From Pseudomonas haemolytica (GTDB lineage: Bacteria; Pseudomonadota; Gammaproteobacteria; Pseudomonadales; Pseudomonadaceae), in NCBI RefSeq assembly GCF_009659625.1, contig NZ_VOIW01000006.1, positions 62,001 to 126,000 of the forward strand: a DNA stretch of 64,000 nt, in the 5' to 3' direction. Shown piece by piece: positions 61,098 to 64,000 of the stretch. A program made the translations under genes and the position numbers. The notes beneath the pieces are model-generated. The model had not been told where the DNA came from. It was given only the letters and a program-made list of their open reading frames with translations, and ran no database searches. The number at the start of each line of letters is the position of its first letter. Within the stretch, counting starts at the first letter, position 1.

Positions 61098-61928
61098 CTA
61101 CTGATGCACGGCGAGCTGGTAAGCCGTGTATTTACGAATGTTGATAACGCCGGTGTCGAAGATCAGGTATTGGCCCTTGATCCCCAGCAGCGTGCCTTCG
61201 GCAATCGGGTTCTTGTCCAGGTTGAAGCTGACGATCTTGGTCGGATACTGCTCGACCGGGTAGCGGATTTCAATCGGCTCGATGTCGGCAATGGTCTGGA
61301 TGGCTTGCAGGCCAAAGCGCTCCTGCAAACCCAGCAAGCCTTCGGCACAGGAAGCGAACAGGTCATCACGCACCTGCTTGAGGTCCACGGACTGCGCGTC
61401 CCCCTTGAGCAAGGCGCGCCAATTGGTCTTGTCGGCCACCTGGCTGCGGAACAGATCTTCGACGAAGCCAGACTGCTGGCGCGTGGCGACACGCATGATC
61501 GGCAGCGCCTGGCTGGCGCCCTGGTCCAACCAACGGGTGGGCAACTGGGTGGCGCGGGTGATGCCGACCTTGACCCCCGACGAATTGGCCAGGTACACCA
61601 CATGGTCGGTCATGCAGAATGTTTCGCCCCAGCCCGGGTCACGGCAGGTGCCGGCGTCGTAATGGCAACGCTCGGGGCTCATGATGCATAGGTCGCACTG
61701 GGCCAGCTTGGTCATGCACGGGTAGCAATACCCCTGGCTGAAACTGGTTTTGGTCTTGCGCCCGCAATGGCTGCAATGAATGGCCCCCAGGTACTCCAGG
61801 CGCACATGGGTGCCGATCAAGGGGTTGACCGGCACCTCGGTATCGCCCAGGCGAAAAGCGTATTGAACGGTCGGCTCACCGAGTTGCGCCGACATTTTGC
61901 TGACTGCACCGCGACCAATTTCAATCAA
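61098..61928 (-). CDS. DUF2797 protein with zinc-finger-like cysteines
   Basis: A protein of about 276 residues. Near residue 45 lies a cysteine cluster (CSHCGRKTKTSFSQGYCYPC, then CDLCIMSPERC and a further C), which probably binds one or two zinc ions. The rest includes VVYLANSSGVKVGITR, a GIY-YIG-like strand-loop seen in this family. Function is unknown. I propose TTG at 61928 as the start because it overlaps the stop of the DUF1315 gene (TTGA) and gives the expected family N-terminus (IEIGRGAVSKMSAQLGEP); the alternative ATG at 61895 would remove that. It precedes pepN by 13 bases. Confidence 0.8.
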   Translation of the reverse strand: MIEIGRGAVSKMSAQLGEPTVQYAFRLGDTEVPVNPLIGTHVRLEYLGAIHCSHCGRKTKTSFSQGYCYPCMTKLAQCDLCIMSPERCHYDAGTCRDPGWGETFCMTDHVVYLANSSGVKVGITRATQLPTRWLDQGASQALPIMRVATRQQSGFVEDLFRSQVADKTNWRALLKGDAQSVDLKQVRDDLFASCAEGLLGLQERFGLQAIQTIADIEPIEIRYPVEQYPTKIVSFNLDKNPIAEGTLLGIKGQYLIFDTGVINIRKYTAYQLAVHQ

Positions 61929-62185
61929 TGGATCGCATCCGACTTGAACAGGATGTTCGGCACCGGAGTCGACTTGGAGGCGCATTCCTGCGGGCCCATG
62001 TAGCCGGTGCGCTGATCTTCGGGCAAGTTCTGGATTTCCCAGGCGATCACCGCCTGCAAAGACAGCTCGCGCTGCTCGGCGGTGAGCTTGCGGCCATCGG
62101 ACCACTTGCCGATTTCCACCGCGAGCTTGAGGCTCTCGTAGATGTCCGGGGTGATGTTTTCAATCATTTCAGCAAAAGAGGACAT
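61925..62185 (-). CDS. DUF1315 (YeaC-like) family protein
   Basis: An 86-residue cytoplasmic protein starting MSSFAEMIENITPDIYESLK, with the conserved ELSLQAVIAWEIQNLPEDQRTGYM segment in the middle. It belongs to the DUF1315/YeaC family of unknown function. AAGGAAGAG precedes the ATG at 62185. It overlaps the DUF2797 gene at its 3' end and begins 14 bases after the rhomboid gene, so it is part of the same operon. Confidence 0.87.
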   Translation of the reverse strand: MSSFAEMIENITPDIYESLKLAVEIGKWSDGRKLTAEQRELSLQAVIAWEIQNLPEDQRTGYMGPQECASKSTPVPNILFKSDAIH

Positions 62186-62199
62186 AAGGCTCTTCCTTA

Positions 62200-63069
62200 T
62201 CAAATAGACGCTTTGCGACGGTTGTACAAACCACCGAGCAAACCCGTCAAGCAACCGATGACCAAGCCGCCCACGTGGGCCGCGTTGGCGATTTCGCCGA
62301 AGCCGATCATCGAGACCAGCCCCGACAGGCAGAGCAACAACCACACCAGCATCATCACCAGCACCCCACGGGGCAGGCGATAGGCTGGGTTGGGCGACAA
62401 TAATTGGAAGATCCAGCAATGCCCGAGCAGGCCATACAGCACGCCGGACAAACCGCCAAACAGGCCGGGGCCGCCATAGGCGTATTGACCGTAGTTGGAG
62501 ACCAGGCTGAACAACAGGGTCAGGCCCAGCAGGTTGATACTGCCCTGGCGCGCTTCAATGCGCCGGCCCAGTTCCCAGTACCACATGCCGTTCATGGCCA
62601 GGTGCAGGATGCCGAAGTGGATCAGCATCGGCGTGACCAGGCGCCACCACTGCCCCGATGCCAACGTGTCGGCAAGCGGTGTGAACTGGATGTACTCGCC
62701 CAGCACCCGGAACGGCAGGAAGGTCAGCCAGGCCATGGCTTGCAGGTTTTCGCCGAGCAATGTCACAGCACCGACGATCAGGCTGGCCAGCAGCACCAGC
62801 GCCGTGACCGGACTGTGACGCACCTGCTGGACAAAGCTTGGCCGCGCAACCGGCGCCTGTTCGGGAATATCCAGTTGCTGGTCCGGGTCGCCTGCAGGAA
62901 AGCGCTGATACAACACGCGCACATCGTCGCTGATGCTCTCGGGCACCCACAACACTTGCTCACCCGCCTCTTCACTGACGCGATGGGGCACTTGCATGCG
63001 TTGCAGCAGTTTGACAAAACCGCCCAGGTCGACGCTCAGGGGCAAGCGCAATACGGCCACGGTACTCAT
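62200..63069 (-). CDS. Rhomboid intramembrane serine protease
   Basis: A 289-residue membrane protease with the GlpG layout: a soluble N-terminal domain (about 1-75, ending QAPVARPSFV), then six membrane segments. The catalytic Ser208 is in GGLSGVLYGLLGH and His265 in NAAHVGGLVIGC; Asn160 and the neighbouring HxxxxH (151-156) correspond to the oxyanion-stabilising and structural residues. Rhomboids cleave membrane-embedded substrates. It overlaps the upstream metallophosphoesterase gene by 4 bases (ATGA). Substrates in this organism are not known; glpG is the E. coli counterpart. Confidence 0.92.
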   Translation of the reverse strand: MSTVAVLRLPLSVDLGGFVKLLQRMQVPHRVSEEAGEQVLWVPESISDDVRVLYQRFPAGDPDQQLDIPEQAPVARPSFVQQVRHSPVTALVLLASLIVGAVTLLGENLQAMAWLTFLPFRVLGEYIQFTPLADTLASGQWWRLVTPMLIHFGILHLAMNGMWYWELGRRIEARQGSINLLGLTLLFSLVSNYGQYAYGGPGLFGGLSGVLYGLLGHCWIFQLLSPNPAYRLPRGVLVMMLVWLLLCLSGLVSMIGFGEIANAAHVGGLVIGCLTGLLGGLYNRRKASI

Positions 63070-64000
63070 TTGATAACCTCGGGCCGCTCAACGTCGACCC
63101 ATACGAATTTACGCGGATCCAGTTGGGTTTCCTGGTCCAGCCGATACGCCACCAACTTGCCGTACAGCACTGCGCTGTAGTCCAGGCAGGCCAGGTTCGG
63201 GCGGATCGGCGCGGGTTTGCCGCTGCGCCAGTAGTGGCCGACGAACAACAAGGGTTCATCGACGCCATAACGCAGCAGGGAATTCTTTTCCGTGGAAGAC
63301 AATGGCGTGCGCGCCACCGGCTCTGGCAAGGCGTCGGGCTGGAACACGATATCGCCGTAGGTCTTGGGGTCGTCTTCCCAGAATTTAGTGCGGAAGAACG
63401 AGCGCGTCAGGCCATCGCCACCGGTCAGGGTAAGGCCGTCGGGCAGGCGCATATCGGTGCCGCGCAACAGACGGTCGAAGGCGTTGCAGGCGAAACTGCC
63501 CGGTACGGCGGCGGCTTGCAGGAAGTGCTGGTCGATGCAGCCGTCCGGGAAGGTCGCGCGCAGCGGCTGGATAAAGCCCTCGTCCCAGCACGCATGCACC
63601 ACGCGGAAACGCCCGGCATCGACAAACAGCGGCATGTCGTAGAACCAGCCGAGGAAGTCGTGCCAGTCGGCCGGGTGATGTTCAAACTGGGTCAGGGTCT
63701 CGTGGATCAACCGCGCATGCCGTGGGTTGTGCTCGCGCACGAACTGCTTGCCACTGCCGGGCGGTGCCGGGGTGGACCAGCCCAGGGCGTTGAACTCGTG
63801 GTTGCCCATGATGCACAGCGCCTGGCCGGCCTCGGCCATGTCGTGGACGATATGCAACGCCTCGCGGATGCGCGGGCCACGGTCGATGATATCGCCGAGG
63901 AACACCGCCATGCGTGACGGGTGGCGCCACGTGCCGCCCTGCTTGTGGTAACCCAATTGGTCGAGCAAGTGCTCAAGGGTATGAGCGCAACCGTGCACGT
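63066..64000 (-). CDS. Calcineurin-like metallophosphoesterase, 5' end outside window
   Basis: At least 311 residues; the start lies beyond the right edge. The frame enters as the D-V-H-G metal motif, and GDIIDRGPR, MGNHEFNALGW and VGHYWRSG are the further metal-binding motifs of the calcineurin-like (PPP/ApaH-type) superfamily. Two metals hydrolyse phosphoesters or phosphoanhydrides; a protein phosphatase, diadenosine tetraphosphatase-like or other role cannot be told apart here. Its stop overlaps the rhomboid start, making it the first visible gene of the operon that ends in pepN. Confidence 0.85.
   Translation of the reverse strand, partial: VHGCAHTLEHLLDQLGYHKQGGTWRHPSRMAVFLGDIIDRGPRIREALHIVHDMAEAGQALCIMGNHEFNALGWSTPAPPGSGKQFVREHNPRHARLIHETLTQFEHHPADWHDFLGWFYDMPLFVDAGRFRVVHACWDEGFIQPLRATFPDGCIDQHFLQAAAVPGSFACNAFDRLLRGTDMRLPDGLTLTGGDGLTRSFFRTKFWEDDPKTYGDIVFQPDALPEPVARTPLSSTEKNSLLRYGVDEPLLFVGHYWRSGKPAPIRPNLACLDYSAVLYGKLVAYRLDQETQLDPRKFVWVDVERPEVIK

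Noticed and set aside
58646..61144. An 832-codon open frame on the plus strand opposite pepN
   Set aside because: It is a high-GC antisense shadow: the minus strand encodes the full PepN with all catalytic motifs, and the plus frame has no recognisable domain.

Overview
The window reads as chromosomal DNA from a Pseudomonas of the fluorescens group. Support comes from the high-GC coding style, a complete Fap amyloid operon, a 2-ketogluconate (kgu) operon with two perfect PtxS operators, a DpkA-type imino acid reductase, DUF1652 and DUF6543 proteins typical of this genus, and many copies of the Pseudomonas REP element whose core reads TGTGGGAG(G/C)GGGCTTGC. I saw no rRNA, tRNA, transposase, integrase, prophage or CRISPR array.

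Layout. 1-15.8 kb: the 3' end of an autotransporter; DUF1652; a ParD-like/methionine aminopeptidase pair; a CorA-like channel; a RimK-family ATP-grasp protein divergent from a GNAT; SfnG and a TauE/SafE exporter (sulfur theme); a methyltransferase; an RstAB-like two-component pair divergent from a two-gene RND efflux operon; and DUF1345. 15.8-22.4 kb: an accessory block, all on the minus strand, with an autotransporter and two tandem, mutually related Ig-like proteins of unknown function and lower GC. 22.6-27.8 kb: ptxS then kguE-K-T-D. 28-36.3 kb: a chemoreceptor, NCS2 permease, LEA-2 lipoprotein, GNAT, nitrilase/LysR pair, DUF883 and DpkA. 36.4-41.6 kb: one 1714-residue DUF6543 toxin-like protein with a C-terminal HELTH zinc-protease motif. 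41.6-49.5 kb: PepSY protein, an orphan FecR-like protein, the fapABCDEF operon and a convergent sigma-54 activator. 49.8-58.1 kb: small proteins, the gnd-zwf-HAD operon, a phosphoethanolamine transferase, GNAT and a ZapE/AFG1 ATPase. 58.4-64 kb: a tightly packed minus-strand operon of metallophosphoesterase (cut by the window end), rhomboid protease, DUF1315, DUF2797 and pepN.

How the genes work together. The kgu genes import 2-ketogluconate, phosphorylate it and reduce it to 6-phosphogluconate, and PtxS represses both its own gene and the operon. The gnd-zwf operon handles the same 6-phosphogluconate node. The fap genes make and export a functional amyloid. The sequence shows a near-consensus -24/-12 promoter and an 18-bp palindrome upstream of fapA, and a sigma-54 enhancer-binding protein gene at the other end, so this looks like a self-contained regulated amyloid module. 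An intrinsic terminator after fapC suggests the major fibre subunit is made in excess over the export genes.

The candidates most worth a second look are the Fap regulatory layout (with an orphan FecR beside it), the giant HELTH protein, and the paired Ig-like proteins next to the autotransporter.
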